Shown piece after piece: positions 23,900 through 35,801 of a stretch of DNA of 64,000 bases (position 1 is the first letter of the stretch; each line of letters starts with the position of its first letter). The notes under the pieces were generated by a model. It saw nothing but the letters and a program-made list of their open reading frames with translations. It had not been told where the DNA came from and made no database searches. The position numbers and the translations under genes are program-made. Origin of the DNA: Cercis canadensis (lineage: Eukaryota > Streptophyta > Magnoliopsida > Fabales > Fabaceae); contig QAOA01000371.1 in the NCBI GenBank assembly GCA_003255065.1, positions 19,166 to 83,165 of the forward strand, in the 5' to 3' direction.

Positions 23900-24155
23900 T
23901 TAATCAATATAGTCCCTCACATATTAAAAAAGTTTAAATGTACTGCACGTCCTTATAATTTGGACAAATTTTGAATCAAGTTCTTATAATTTTTTTTTTC
24001 TCTTTTAGGGTCTTTACAGTTTGAAATTTTTTAAATTGGGTCTATGTTATCACCCTCCGATTATAATTCTGTCAGTTTAATGTTAACATAGCAAATGACT
24101 TGTCTATGTGACAATAANAAAAAGTTGACGTAGTGCAAATAGCACAAAAATTGTC

Positions 24156-24476
24156 ATCTCATCAAATTTTAACTCAAAAAAGTGCATAAAAAAGTTGATA
24201 AGATAGTAATTTTTGTGTCATTTTAGCGTCACGTTAGTTTTTTTTATCGGGGATTCTATGATACTACGTAAGTATGTCATACTACACTGACGTGGCAAGC
24301 ATACATAATTTTCATATTTTATTATATATAAAATATAATTTATTTAATTTTTTAAATAAATTTAAAAATAGTTAATTTATACNATCTCATCAAATTTTAA
24401 CTCAAAAAAGTGCATAAAAAAGTTGATAAAATAGTAATTTTGGTATCATTTTAGCGTCACGTTAGTTTTTTTTTAT
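24156..24476. repeat. Direct repeat around N at 24383, one copy with a MITE
   Basis: 24156-24247 and 24384-24476 match (ATCTCATCAAATTTTAAC through AGCGTCACGTTAG). After the shared T-run the left copy enters a MITE that stops at the N, while the right copy continues into the terminal-repeat element. This looks like an insertion allele joined to an empty allele. Confidence 0.75.
24248..24382 (-). mobile_element. MITE, truncated by contig end
   Basis: Begins CGGGGATTCTATGATACTAC and matches in reverse complement the right half of the element at 25955-26391. It ends at the N in sequence matching the family's left half (AAATAGTTAATTTATAC), so about 90 bp of its end is missing. Confidence 0.7.
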
Positions 24477-24672
24477 TATCACATAGACAAGTTATTTGTC
24501 ATGTCAGTACTAAACTGATAAATTTATAACTGATGATGACGGTAGGGATCCAATTAAAAAAAATTCAACTATACAAACCCCAAAAAAAAATTATAAAAAT
24601 ATAATTCAAAATTCGTCTAAATTACAGTGACTTACAGTATATGTAAACTTACTAAAAACCTCCAATAATTTG

Positions 24673-25945
24673 ATCCCTCTGTGAATCTGTTAACGATTTT
24701 GCCCACGTGTATTGTTAATCAATGACGTGGCACCGTTAATTGTGACGTGTACATAGCGGCCATGTGAATTATATTCCCAGAGGCCAGAGTCCCAGCCAAA
24801 AGAACACCGTTTGAGCTAGCTAATAAGTTGATGGGTCCCAGACACCATATTGTTGCACTTTTTACATAACAGGAATATCATGATGAGTTTGCCATTTGTC
24901 ACTGATTTTATTGGGAAAACGCCGAAAAGATGCACCGATAAATCAGAGTGAAAAATAATTGAAAGGGTCTACGCTACAGATCCATGGAGATGGAGTCAAC
25001 AAATAATTCATGTTGGAGACTGAAGTGCGATTCTAAAGATTTAAATTTAAATTTTTTAGCTTAAAACATCTTGCGACTCAATTTATTTTCACTTAACCAA
25101 CACATTATTGATATTATATATCTCTTTTGTAGTTTGTAATTTCACTCTCATTAAATTGAAGTATTATAATTAAGAAAAATGAAAAATAAAATTCTCAAAA
25201 ATAAAATATTTACAATATTTGCACATATAATAAAAAAAAGCGTATATTTGTATATATTTTTCAAGAATCTCTCATAAAAAAATGTAGACATTTAAGCTAC
25301 AATAATACTACAATCACTGAGAATCAAGTACATTAGGATTAAATCCTAGTCTTGAAAAACTCCCTAATTTATTTTAAAGGTTGAATATATGATTACTTGA
25401 ACTATTGCTCAAGATAAAAAAAAAAAAAGAGATTGCTTTGAGAAAATCTTAGTGAGAAAATGACAAAATTCATTCTCATAAACTAAGAAAAATTAGAAAA
25501 CACACCCCGAATCTATTAAAATTTTGGATAATTCTAACTATTATTCTAAATTAGCTATTAATTTAACATGTGTGTGATTGCGTATGGTTAATGAATGAAA
25601 AATCATAAGCCTATTTAAGTTTAAAGATAATTTTACCCATAATAAAAAAAAATGAAAAGATAATTTTACCCTTAATAAAGATATAAACGTAATCACACAA
25701 GTTCATATTTGATTACCCTTTTTACTCTTCAAATATGCAAACTATTTCAATCGAGGACCTCTGCAAGCCAAATCATCAAACCCCTCATGGGTATTCTATG
25801 CACTGCTTAGAAATTAATCAAGTGAAATATTTTTTTTTGTTACATCATGATAAGGAGTTTGAATTTTTAACCTCTTACAGACTATCTAAACCCCTAATCA
25901 CTAATAAAATACATATTTAATTGAAATTTCTCATAAAATTAACGT
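24673..25945. other. Intergenic, AT-rich
   Basis: No gene. Two short GC-richer stretches (ACGTGG near 24714 and 24725) are present, but there is no coding context. The open frame at 25735-25920 lacks a recognisable domain. Confidence 0.45.
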
Positions 25946-25954
25946 ATAAAATAT

Positions 25955-26391
25955 GGAGGTTTCTTAGATATTTTTAGTATTTATGTAGTATGTCATACTA
26001 TATAGAAATAGCCAATAAATGAATGACATGTATACAAGTTAACTATTTTTAAGTGGAGGTTTCTTAAATACTTTTCATATTTATGTAGTATGTCATACTA
26101 CATGAGATTAGCCAATATGAGAATGACACGTATACAAATTAATTATTTTTAAATTTATTTATGAAAATAAAATAAATTATATTTATATTTAATAAAATAT
26201 AAAAATTACGTATGTTTGTCACATCAGTGTAGTATGACATTCTCATGTAGTATCATAAAATCCCCATTTTTAAGTTTGTTTAAAAAATAAAATAAATTAT
26301 ATTTTATATCTAATAAAATATGGAAATTATATATGTTTACCACGTTAGTGTAGTATGCCATATATATTCATGTAGTATCATAGAATCCCCG
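25955..26391. mobile_element. MITE containing a nested copy of itself
   Basis: The outer element starts GGAGGTTTCTTAGATA and ends ATCATAGAATCCCCG. It is flanked by a 9-bp duplication ATAAAATAT at 25946-25954 and 26392-26400. Inside it, 26055-26266 is a second family copy (GGAGGTTTCTTAAATAC to CATAAAATCCCCA) flanked by its own 9-bp duplication TTTTTAAGT at 26046-26054 and 26267-26275. An 8-9-bp duplication and imperfect GGRGRTT termini suggest a Mutator-type MITE, though hAT (8 bp) cannot be excluded. No coding sequence. Confidence 0.82.
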
Positions 26392-26400
26392 ATAAAATAT

Positions 26401-27712
26401 TTTGTACCATTTTTAAGAATAAAAAACTCCTCTGGTACATAATTTGAAACATAATTTAAGTTGATTGAAGCTGGTTTGATAGACTTTTTTTCCTTTACAT
26501 GTTGTGACCTAACATATAGATAAACTTTTATTTTCTTCTCTTTACACTTACAGTTACAACTAGTGTGATTATAACTTTCACCTTATTCAACTCTCATTTT
26601 TGTTATATTATTATAGTATTTTATGTCAGAAATTTTTTTATGAATTATTAAATATTTCTAAATATAATTCATGTGTGACTAAATATAAATTTCATATTAG
26701 GTGTTTTGACTAAAAATTAATTTTTTTTAGTTTTAATCAATAAAACATGTTATAATAATTATTAAATTATTTAGAAAGAAGTAAAATAAATTATATGTAT
26801 TTAAATAATAAAAATAATTATATATATAATCTTCTAGATGTTGACTTTTTAAAAATTTAATAGAAAATTTACATTTTTTTTATATAATCCACTAAAAAAA
26901 ATATGATAATATATTAAATATTAATATGTAGAACCCGTATTTTATATAAAAAAAAATTTGATCATAAAAAGTTTGATATATTCATATAATTTTTCATATG
27001 TGTATTTATTAGTTTCGTATTATGGATAGACTATATATATGTTCGACTACTTTTTTAGTAAAATTCTTTTATATATATATATATATATTGATGATGATTA
27101 ATTTATAGAGTACTTATATATGTCTATTTTACGTTTAAAATTTAAACTCTCACATGCGGTAATATCTAATTTTTGTGATCCATCAAAGTTTGGACTAAAA
27201 TTCATATAAACTATTTTTTATTACTCCAATTTTCTTACATCCATCTCTCACCTTTTAAATATAAGTGTAAAAGTATCATTTCATTTCTCTAATTTGTACT
27301 AGATGTCAATATTAGCCTAGTTAGAATATTCTATCAATCATTCTAAAAATCAGTAGCCATCGCATTTCTAAAAAGCGGCTTCAATAGACAATAATTACTA
27401 ACTCACTTTATGAAGAGATTTTGCTATGCTTTAATTATAAGTTGGGGTGATACTGATAGTGGTTGATGGTAATTTTATCCAATGTTTTGATTTATATTGT
27501 GTTACACTGACAAAATTAATGTAATACAACACATATTACATTATGTCAATTGTGCTCATGTAATATATAGTATGAATCTAAATCATGAATAAAAAAGTCA
27601 AATCAATCCAACCACTCTAATTTTGGGTAGCTTACAAGTTACACAACTAACCTTGGTAAATAGATGAGCTAAGTTGTTCTTCAAAATGGTGCATAAATAT
27701 CTCTCATACCAA
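26401..27712. other. Very AT-rich spacer
   Basis: Long A/T runs with an AT dinucleotide tract near 27069-27090. No gene, RNA gene or bounded transposon is recognised. Confidence 0.5.
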
Positions 27713-27721
27713 TTATTTAAA

Positions 27722-28242
27722 GAGTAAAATATATTTTTTATCCTTAAATTATTTCTCAAATATCACTTTAGTCATTGATTAATTTTTTTAGTAAAATATA
27801 TTTTTCGTCCTTGAATTATTTCTCAAATATCACTTTAGTCCTAAATATATTTTTTGTGTCACTTTCATCATCGAATAATCACATTGCCCGTCAAATCAGT
27901 TCTCTGTAACTCCAAAATGATCACTTAAAGGACTGATTTGGTCGGTAGAGTGATTATTTGAGGACTAAAGTAACACAAAAAATAAATCAATGACTAAAGT
28001 GATATTTAAGAAATAATTCAGGGACAAAAAATGTATTTGACTCTTAATTTTTTGTGTCACTTTAATTCTCGAATAATCACATCACCCACTAAATCAATCA
28101 TCTTTAACACAAAAAATGAGCACTTAAAGGACTGATTTGGTGGGCACAATAATTATTTGAAGACTAAAACAACACCAAGAATAAATTAATAACTAAAGTG
28201 ACATTTGAAAAATAATTTATGAATAAAAAATGTATTTAACTC
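27722..28242. mobile_element. Nested fold-back MITEs with GAGT termini
   Basis: The outer element begins GAGTAAAATATATTTTTTAT and ends ATGTATTTAACTC. It is flanked by a 9-bp duplication TTATTTAAA at 27713-27721 and 28243-28251. Both halves are near-complete reverse complements (TCACTTTAGTC / GACTAAAGTGA; AATAATCAC / GTGATTATT). A second copy, about 27788-28043, is inserted in the first with flanking TTAATTTTT on both sides. A 9-bp duplication and long inverted arms indicate a Mutator-type MITE. Confidence 0.82.
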
Positions 28243-28251
28243 TTATTTAAA

Positions 28252-28873
28252 TGAAGAAACCTAGCACTAAGACCTTCTAGAAAAATCAGCAATCTTTCTT
28301 CAGATTTTATTAAGGGGATGTAAAATGTTCCCTCATTTATCTCCTCTGGTGGACAAGAATCTTAAGATCCCTATTTAAGTCTAAAAAGGCATTTTTTTTC
28401 CATTTTTCTCCTCTCCGTTGCACTCATGGTCTCACTCATATTCTTCTTCGCTTCAATTGCAACCCTATCTCATTCACATTGTAGTTTAGTTATAAGTAGA
28501 GAAATAGGAAAGTCATAGTCATCTGGATTGTTGTTAAGATCGGTAAATGCTAAGAGAGTAAAATTGTTAACATGTTTTGTGTTAAAGATTACTTCCTTAA
28601 AATTTATTGGTCTTCCCCCTCATACCAAATTCATCTAAGAAGTAACTATATATGACGTTGAAAAGTATTAGCAAGTAACATTCATTGTTACAAGTTTCTC
28701 CAATTGGGAGGATGATAGCATTTCTAACCTTTTTGAGATGCATAATAGGCAAAGAACAGACACTATAGAGCTGAAGCTAGGATCTAACTCGTCAAGATTT
28801 ATCATATGACTGTGAACAAAAGACATACATCTGAACACTTCAGATAGAACTAAATAGGACAATTTCTTAACTA
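28252..28873. other. Intergenic, no gene seen
   Basis: AT-rich sequence. A minus-strand open frame (28668-28892) has no domain and runs into the duplicated block. No RNA gene is seen. Confidence 0.45.
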
Positions 28874-29260
28874 GTTTTATGTACAATTTCATGATGGATA
28901 TGATGATAAGGTTAAAGTTTCATTAAAATATACTCTTTACTTTTGTCACTTTATATAATTTAAACCTTCATATCAAACTATGGGATGCCATTATAGCTTC
29001 TTGAAGCAAGAAATAACTTTACTTTTTATATGAATCAAATAAACTCAAGTACTCCAGCTGCAAGGGNTTTTATGTACAATTTCATGATGGATGTGATGAT
29101 AAGGTTAAAGTTTCATTAAAATATACTCTTTACTTTTGTCACTTTATATAATTTAAACCTTCATATCAAACTATGGGATGCCATTATAGCCTCTTGAAGC
29201 AAGAAATAACTTTACTTTTTATATGAATCAAATAAACTCAAGTACTCCAGCTGCAAGGGG
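28874..29260. repeat. ~193-bp direct repeat around N at 29067
   Basis: 28874-29066 and 29068-29260 are the same sequence with two substitutions by eye (GATATG/GATGTG; AGCTTC/AGCCTC). They are separated only by the N. Allelic contig ends joined without merging are the most likely reading. Confidence 0.87.
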
Positions 29261-32148
29261 TAAGTGAAAGTGATAAATGATTTTCAGTGAAATAATGAAA
29301 CAATAGGACTAGTATCAATTCATCTGATTGTATATATATAATCATATATAAGAAGCAATAATTTTAGGAAATTTGGTATTTTCACACCCTATTTTGTTAA
29401 TGACACACGTTATTTAATATTTAAATATAATATAGACTAAATTACCATCAATTAATATGAAAAGTTATTAACTTTGACTAAAAAAATTTATATTAAATGA
29501 TGGTTTTTACAATTGACTAAAAACTTTATATATTAAATAAGAGTAAGTTACTCTATATTATATATAAACATTAAATAAGGTGTAGTATTAGTAAAATTAA
29601 ATGTGAAAATAATGACTCCCTAATTTTATTAGTGATGGATATGAGTGAGAAGTGTGTTGATTTTTTGGCAAAGTCACACGCATCAAATAAGAACTTCTAA
29701 TAATCACATTGATGATATGGAGAGAAGAAATTATCTTTTATTCTAAAAGATTAATGCTCTAATTAATCTTCGATGCTACTAAATTAACTCTTGGTCAGCA
29801 TAAACATTAGCAACATTTGCAAAGTCCAAACCTAAAGGGTCTACAAAATGTCACTAGTGGATGACCTCATTATAGATAAAGCTGCATTATTGACTAGTAT
29901 TTGTCAATATGTGCAAACTAATTATTAAGCTATTAATTATCCCCTAAAAAATTTATTAAGCTATTATAATTTCAAATAATAATACTAGCACATCAATGTG
30001 CAACTGTGTGGACAATGTGATTAGCCAGAAAAAAAAAATAATGAGGTCTTGTTAGTTTATTCGTAAATATTTATACATGAAATAATGAATGTCTCACCAT
30101 TTCTCTTACACAAGTTTTACATTTTCACAAGTATATAGTCTAAATTTGACCAAAAAAAAAAAGATTAACTGGGTAAGTCCTAGATGTTTCGCAGATCTTT
30201 TGACTGTATATTTGTGCAAGTGTAAAAATAGTGTGAAAAAAAAGTGAGATTGACACTGCTCTTTCACATGTGTGCAATTAATAGTGCAAAAATACGACTA
30301 TAATTTCAATGATTTAATTTTCAACCACGTGTCAATGTAAATGTATTTAAATTAGTTAAAATCTTTAACCTTCAATAAAATGCTTTTAGTTTCCATAAAA
30401 AAATAAAAATACTTTAGTTTCTTTAATAATGTGGCATTTTTCTACTTTATAATAATAATAATAATAATATATAAAATTTCACACTACATTACGAATATAA
30501 AAGTTTGTGGGCTCCAGTCTTAATCGACCCATTAACAGTGAATCAAACTTAAGCTCTAATTTCTAACTTCAAAGATTAATGATATATATTCCAAAAAAAA
30601 AAAATAATGATATATACTATCTTTCGCCATAGTATTCAACAAATTATGTTGTGTGGCATAATATGAATTACTTTTTTGGTATTTTTGACTGCAATTTTGA
30701 GTTCAAACACAAAACCCATAAATCTTGAGAGCAGCATCAATATCACTCGACTACAAATCTTTTTGTGGCATAATATGAATTCAAATCATCAAACTTTTTT
30801 TTTTTGTGTCAAACCCAAAATTTAATTGTNGTCAAACCCAAATTTAATTGTATTGTAATTTGTATATGTACAAATTTATCATTTCTAAATTTCAAAAATT
30901 TTGGGATTTGTACGGATCAATAAACTGTTTAATAGTTGTCTTTCCCTTAGATTGCTTACTGCGGGGAGCAAAGATTCCATTAGCCAGTTGATGGACAAAG
31001 AATCCCTACTAATTTGCCTGATTTTGAGTGCTTTAGTGAACACTTTTAGATTTAGAGTACCGGTTAGAATTATTTTGCCTCCCACCAAAACAAGCAAATC
31101 CTAGGAATATGAATAAATCTCCTTCAAAGCTGTTTACCTCTGACCAAGCAAACCTTTTGTTTTTCTTTTACTTTTAGTATACATAATGAGTAAAATATGA
31201 GAATATTGAAAAGGCTTTGCCTCTTTGCCCATTGCCCTCAATTTTATATATGTAAAATTCAAGTTATCTCTCACTCAAAGGACAAATACAGCCATGTTTT
31301 ACTAAAGAAGAAGACATTATGAGAATGTGATTTTCAATTTTACATGATTAATTAAGTTAATTTTAGTCTTAAAATGCACAGATTATGACCTTATTTTTAT
31401 CAAAACAAATAGATATGACGAATTAATATTATTTCTTTATTTACTTTTTGGTTAAGTACTCTCAACATTATTCTTTGTTTTGAATCATGCAGGAAAATAT
31501 ATAATTACTTGTTATAAAAGCAATTCCCACAAGAACAAAAGTTTTATAGAACATCAAAACACATATCTTTATCTCTTACTTTAGATAGCGGCTAAAGGGG
31601 ATGAACCTTATATTTGAAGCTTAATAAGCATTTCATAAGAAGGAAAATGATGAATTGAATAGCAAAAGGAAAAATGTAATCAAAGAGTTTTGTGTGTGGA
31701 AATGTTGCTACAGAGGCTTTCATGAACAAATCACTCATTCCCAAAAGTTGAAAACTAAAGTCATTGGCTGTTGCCTATTGCAAAAGAAAAAACACTATAG
31801 GTGTGGCAATGATATGTATGATTGCAGACCATTAGTACTGAACCAATACAAAACCAATAAACCTAACAAAGAATCATTTGGTTTACTTTGGTTTTATAAA
31901 CTGATTAAGCAAAGTTCAGTTTTGCAAATTAGAGAGGTGCCGCTGTTGTTTCGTTTCGTGAAAGTGGTGAAACCGATTGTTTGTGAATCCGAATATCAAA
32001 TTATAAAATTTCTCCCATATCCCATAAATACACAATATCTGCCTATACAAATATTTTACATATAGTTTCTCACACAAATATGAATCTAAGTATGAGATAA
32101 AAACTCTTTCATAAAGTTCATATGAATGCAATAACTTGACAAAACTCG
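29261..32148. other. Intergenic with repeats and one GC-richer island
   Basis: AT-rich spacer. At 30808-30852 a 21-bp phrase (GTCAAACCCAAATTTAATTG) is repeated across the N at 30830. At 30901-31104 a GC-richer stretch is open on both strands for about 67-70 codons, with no recognisable product. The 136-codon frame at 31655-32065 has no domain or codon-use signal that I can support as a gene. Confidence 0.4.
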
Positions 32149-32156
32149 TGATATAT

Positions 32157-32547
32157 GGAGGTTTTTTAGATATTTTTGATATTTATGTAGTATGTCATAT
32201 CACATGAGAATAATCAATGTGAAAATGACATGTATATAAGTCAAATGTTTTCAAGTTTGTCTGAGAAAATAAGATAAATTATATTTTATATCCAATAAAA
32301 TATAAAAAATTAAGTATGTTTGCCACATTAGTATAGTAGGTATACTCATATGATATCACAGAANTAGTATGTCATATCACATGAAAATAGTCAATGTGTA
32401 AATGACATGTATATAAGTCAAATGTTTTCAAGTGTGTCTAAGAAAATAAGATAAATTATATTTTATATCCAATAAAATATAAAAAATTAAGTATGTTTGC
32501 CACATTAGTATAGTAGGTATACTCATATGATATCACAGAATCTCAAA
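32157..32547. mobile_element. MITE copy duplicated across N at 32364
   Basis: Starts GGAGGTTTTTTAGATA and shares GTAGTATGTCAT, AATGACATGTATA and TTTGCCACATTAGT with the 25955 family. Flanked by TGATATAT at 32149-32156 and 32548-32555. Most of its body appears twice (about 32187-32363 and 32365-32541) on either side of the N, so the genuine element is about 215 bp. Confidence 0.75.
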
Positions 32548-32555
32548 TGATATAT

Positions 32556-34860
32556 ATCATGTGAAATATGCTTTGCATCCATAGTATTCTTGATTTCCTT
32601 GTTTATGCTGAATAGGTGAGAAATTACACAAATTTGTAAACAACTTGTATGATTACTCCACGAAGATGGAGAACCAAATAATATATGATTTAATTTTAAC
32701 TTGAACTAGCCAGTATGAACGAAATGGGATGCCAACAAAGCTAAATAGTTCATAAGCAGTGGCAGCTCTGAAAGTTTTTGTTGATGGGAGCACTAAATAT
32801 GCATACAATAAATAAACATTTAAATTTTTTGTTTTAATATGTCGATAGGGAATTATTTTTTTACATAAACTCTTTGAATTGTATTCTTAGTTAACTAACT
32901 ATATAACATATTTACAGAATTGACATAAGTATACACAATGCAATTAATTTAAGGATCTACTAAAAAAATTAAAATCTCAAGTTCAAGTCTCCCATTTCCC
33001 CAGATAAATAAATAAAAAATTAGCGTTATGTATCAAATTAAAAAAAAAAAAAAACATATTTACATAATTGTATTTTTTTTTAATTATGCAAATAATATTG
33101 CCAAGAAAGGCTGAATCACAAAGAATGAAATTCTCTATTAAAATAATTTTCATTGGGTAATGTTATTTTCACACCATTGAACATCTCTTGTTCACATACA
33201 CAATTGACACAATTTATCTAGCTAGGCCCACTAATTATTATTTTTAAATAAAACTCTTTTTTTTGCTAATTATACACATGTGCAAAATAATATACAAAAA
33301 TTGTGTAATCAACATTAACTCATAAATTTTTGTTTGGTATTTTAGCTATAATTATTGATTTGAACACAACTTATAAGTTTAAAAAGAACAACCTCACATA
33401 TATCATTGGCTACAAGCCATTTGGTCATAACTCATAATCTTTATTTCATTGAATATTAACATATCTTTTGATTTTAATAGTCAACGAAATGTTGTTCTGA
33501 GGCAAATCTTAATATATTATGGGGTTATACAATATCATTAATGGACATTTTTTGTGTTAGTTGGCCAACTGCCCCTACTCTCTTCAACGTGAAACCTCCG
33601 CTAATGCTATGAATCACAAGCCTTATAAACGAGCTTAATTAGCTCAGTCACCTTAGGGCATCTTACTACAGTCTACAGACCCCTTGATGGAGAACTTGGA
33701 CAATGGGAGAAGGTTCATCAACTCTTTACCAGCTTCAAAGATTCAAAGATCAGGACCCTTTTATGAAGCAACTCTCGAGAGAAAAACTTTCAGTTACACA
33801 AATCTAATAGTTATAATTTTACCTGCCATTTTGATGGCTTCATTTGAGATTTATAGAAAAGAATTTAAGTAGAATAACTTGATACAAATTAAATTATTTA
33901 TGTTAAAACACACAGTTAGAGCTCTGCAAGAGTGGTATAAATACCACGAATCCTCTTCTTTTTTTGGAGTAACATCACTCATTTTGTACTATTTCCTTTC
34001 AAGCATTTAATCAAATCCTTTTTGTGGTCAATGATTTCATCATTCTTTTTTGTCCTTGCAATGATTTCATATATTATAATCTGCACATATATCTCTGGGA
34101 TTAGCACTAATTGAAAAGTACCCATTTAATGATGATTTTAGAAAAGGTAAGAAATGCTAACAGCATTCCATTAAATATTACACTATATATCTCATCATAA
34201 GGTTTAATTTTAAGCCATCAAAATTTTTAGTTGAGTTTTGTATAATTTTAATTAGTGAATTTAGTTTAAAACCACAGGTTGTTATATGTTCAAACACCGT
34301 TTATCTGAGACAAAATGGAAACCTATCGTGCAACTGTGGCTTGATGATCCCATTGTGGAAGTAAAGTTAGTCCTATCAGACAGTCAAGGGTAAAGAGGTC
34401 ATTTCATAAAAGGTGCTGTCAATCAATACAAAAGAGAGAAGCAACAAAATCATGTTATTCCCTTATTTTTTTTACCCATTAGCTTTATCCTGTCTCCATC
34501 AATCATCTCTCACTCTCACTGTCAACCTCTTTCCATTTCCACAAAAGCCCTAAAAAAGCCAAAACACGGCTTCCTTCTTACTCAATTATACCCCTCCCTC
34601 TCGCCTCTCTCTCTGCTTGAGACTGGGCTAGGTCATCTAGGAACTCAGTTGCTTCCCTTTTTCCGGAAAAAAACCTGCCAGTCCCTAAAAATGTTTTCAG
34701 AAAAACAGGGTTAACAAAAGCACCTAACATCATAATCCCTTTCAAGTATTCTAGGATTTATCAAAAACCAAAGGAATTGAAGTAACCCTCATAGGAAAAG
34801 AAAAGAAAAAGAGCCTATGCCCCTCTTCTCACTGTTCTTTTACCCTCCCCTCTCCTGTAA
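32556..34860. other. Intergenic and upstream region of the LSH gene
   Basis: AT-rich DNA without a recognisable gene to about 34400. From there the sequence becomes CT-rich and resembles a plant promoter and long 5' leader. The small + strand frame at 33684-33872 has no domain. Confidence 0.45.
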
Positions 34861-34879
34861 CAGTTTTTCAACCATCTTT

Positions 34880-34903
34880 TTTTCTTCTTCTTCTTCTTCT
34901 TCT

Positions 34904-34940
<37 letters not shown>
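34880..34940 (+). repeat. TTC and CT microsatellite in LSH leader
   Basis: A run of CTT/TTC units (about 34882-34903) passes into an uninterrupted CT dinucleotide tract ending at 34940. It immediately precedes a short upstream ORF and lies about 220 bases before the LSH start codon. Pyrimidine tracts of this kind are common in plant core promoters and 5' leaders. Confidence 0.8.
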
Positions 34941-34942
<2 letters not shown>

Positions 34943-34955
34943 GAAGCATAGTTGA
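34941..34955 (+). promoter_or_regulatory. Four-codon upstream ORF before LSH
   Basis: ATG AAG CAT AGT TGA directly follows the CT tract. I see no other ATG between it and the main start at 35163. If transcription starts within or upstream of the CT tract, this uORF is in the leader and could reduce or tune translation. The transcription start is not visible from sequence. Confidence 0.45.
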
Positions 34956-35162
34956 ATCCCTGCTGAAATCTGATCAAACCCATCTTCTGGGTCTTCCATT
35001 GCTTCCGCTTCTCCTTAGCTTTACCCTTAACACTCAGCTCTTCAATTTCCAAAAAGCTCAAAAATTTGAAAATCCCACAAGGCAAGGAAACTAGAGATCT
35101 TCTTATCTTCACAAACAGTACTCAAAGACCAAAGATCAAATCCAGATCAGAACACAGTTACC

Positions 35163-35801
35163 ATGGATTCCCTTCAAGAATTTGACTCCTCACCAAACAA
35201 TAACAACACAAGCATCATCAACCCCATGAACACAAACCCATCCAATTTCACTTCCATGTCTTCTTCAGCATCACAATCTTCATCATCATCCTCACCACCA
35301 CAACCACAACCACCACCACCATCATCATCATCTTCTCCCACCCTTAGTCGCTACGAGAACCAGAAGCGCCGTGACTGGAACACCTTTGGCCAGTACCTTA
35401 GGAACCACCGTCCCCCACTTTCCCTCTCTCGCTGCAGCGGTGCCCATGTGCTTGAATTCCTCAGGTACCTTGACCAGTTCGGGAAAACCAAGGTTCACAC
35501 TCAGCTATGTCCCTTCTTTGGGCACCCAAACCCACCTGCACCCTGCCCTTGCCCTCTTCGCCAAGCATGGGGTAGCCTAGACGCCCTCATCGGTCGTCTC
35601 CGTGCCGCCTTCGAAGAAAACGGTGGAAAACCAGAACAAAACCCTTTTGGTGCTCGAGCTGTGAGACTCTACCTTCGTGAGGTGCGTGATTCTCAAGCCA
35701 AAGCCAGAGGGATCAGCTACGAGAAGAAGAAGAGAAAGCGCCCACCACACCCGCCGCCTCCGCCACCTGCATTGCCTTTGCCACCATCAACAAGTCAGTA
35801 A
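35163..35801 (+). CDS. LSH4: ALOG-domain transcription regulator (LSH3/LSH4 type)
   Basis: An intronless 212-residue nuclear protein of the LIGHT-SENSITIVE SHORT HYPOCOTYLS / ALOG family. A low-complexity Asn/Ser/Pro-rich N-terminus (1-60) precedes the ALOG domain at about 62-193. That domain carries the conserved blocks [52 protein letters not shown] (zinc-ribbon-like insert), [20 protein letters not shown] and [21 protein letters not shown] nuclear localisation signal KKKRKR lies at 188-193, followed by a proline-rich tail. ALOG proteins derive from a DNA-binding recombinase-like fold and act in organ boundary and meristem identity; in Arabidopsis LSH3/LSH4 are induced in boundaries by CUC1. 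The [21 protein letters not shown] form favours the LSH3/LSH4 branch over LSH1 or LSH10, but which member is uncertain. The start sits in a strong context (ACCATGG). Confidence 0.92.
   Translation: MDSLQEFDSSPNNNNTSIINPMNTNPSNFTSMSSSASQSSSSSSPPQPQPPPPSSSSSPTLSRYENQKRRDWNTFGQYLRNHRPPLSLSRCSGAHVLEFLRYLDQFGKTKVHTQLCPFFGHPNPPAPCPCPLRQAWGSLDALIGRLRAAFEENGGKPEQNPFGARAVRLYLREVRDSQAKARGISYEKKKRKRPPHPPPPPPALPLPPSTSQ

Larger units (their letters stand above)
23900..24672. mobile_element. Long terminal-inverted-repeat element, non-autonomous
   Basis: The left arm (about 23900-24117) is matched in reverse complement by the right arm (about 24470-24672). Matched pairs include GACTTGTCTATGTGACAATAA with TTATTATCACATAGACAAGT, and GGACAAATTTTGAAT with ATTCAAAATTCGTC. 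The arms are about 200 bp, roughly 75-80% similar by eye. No transposase was found and no confident target duplication could be read. The centre is complicated by an assembly join at 24383 and a MITE at 24248. The N at 24118 lies at the inner edge of the left arm. Confidence 0.65.

Noticed and set aside
31655..32065. 136-codon + strand open frame
   Set aside because: No recognisable domain, composition follows the AT-rich spacer, no splice or promoter context. Probably chance.
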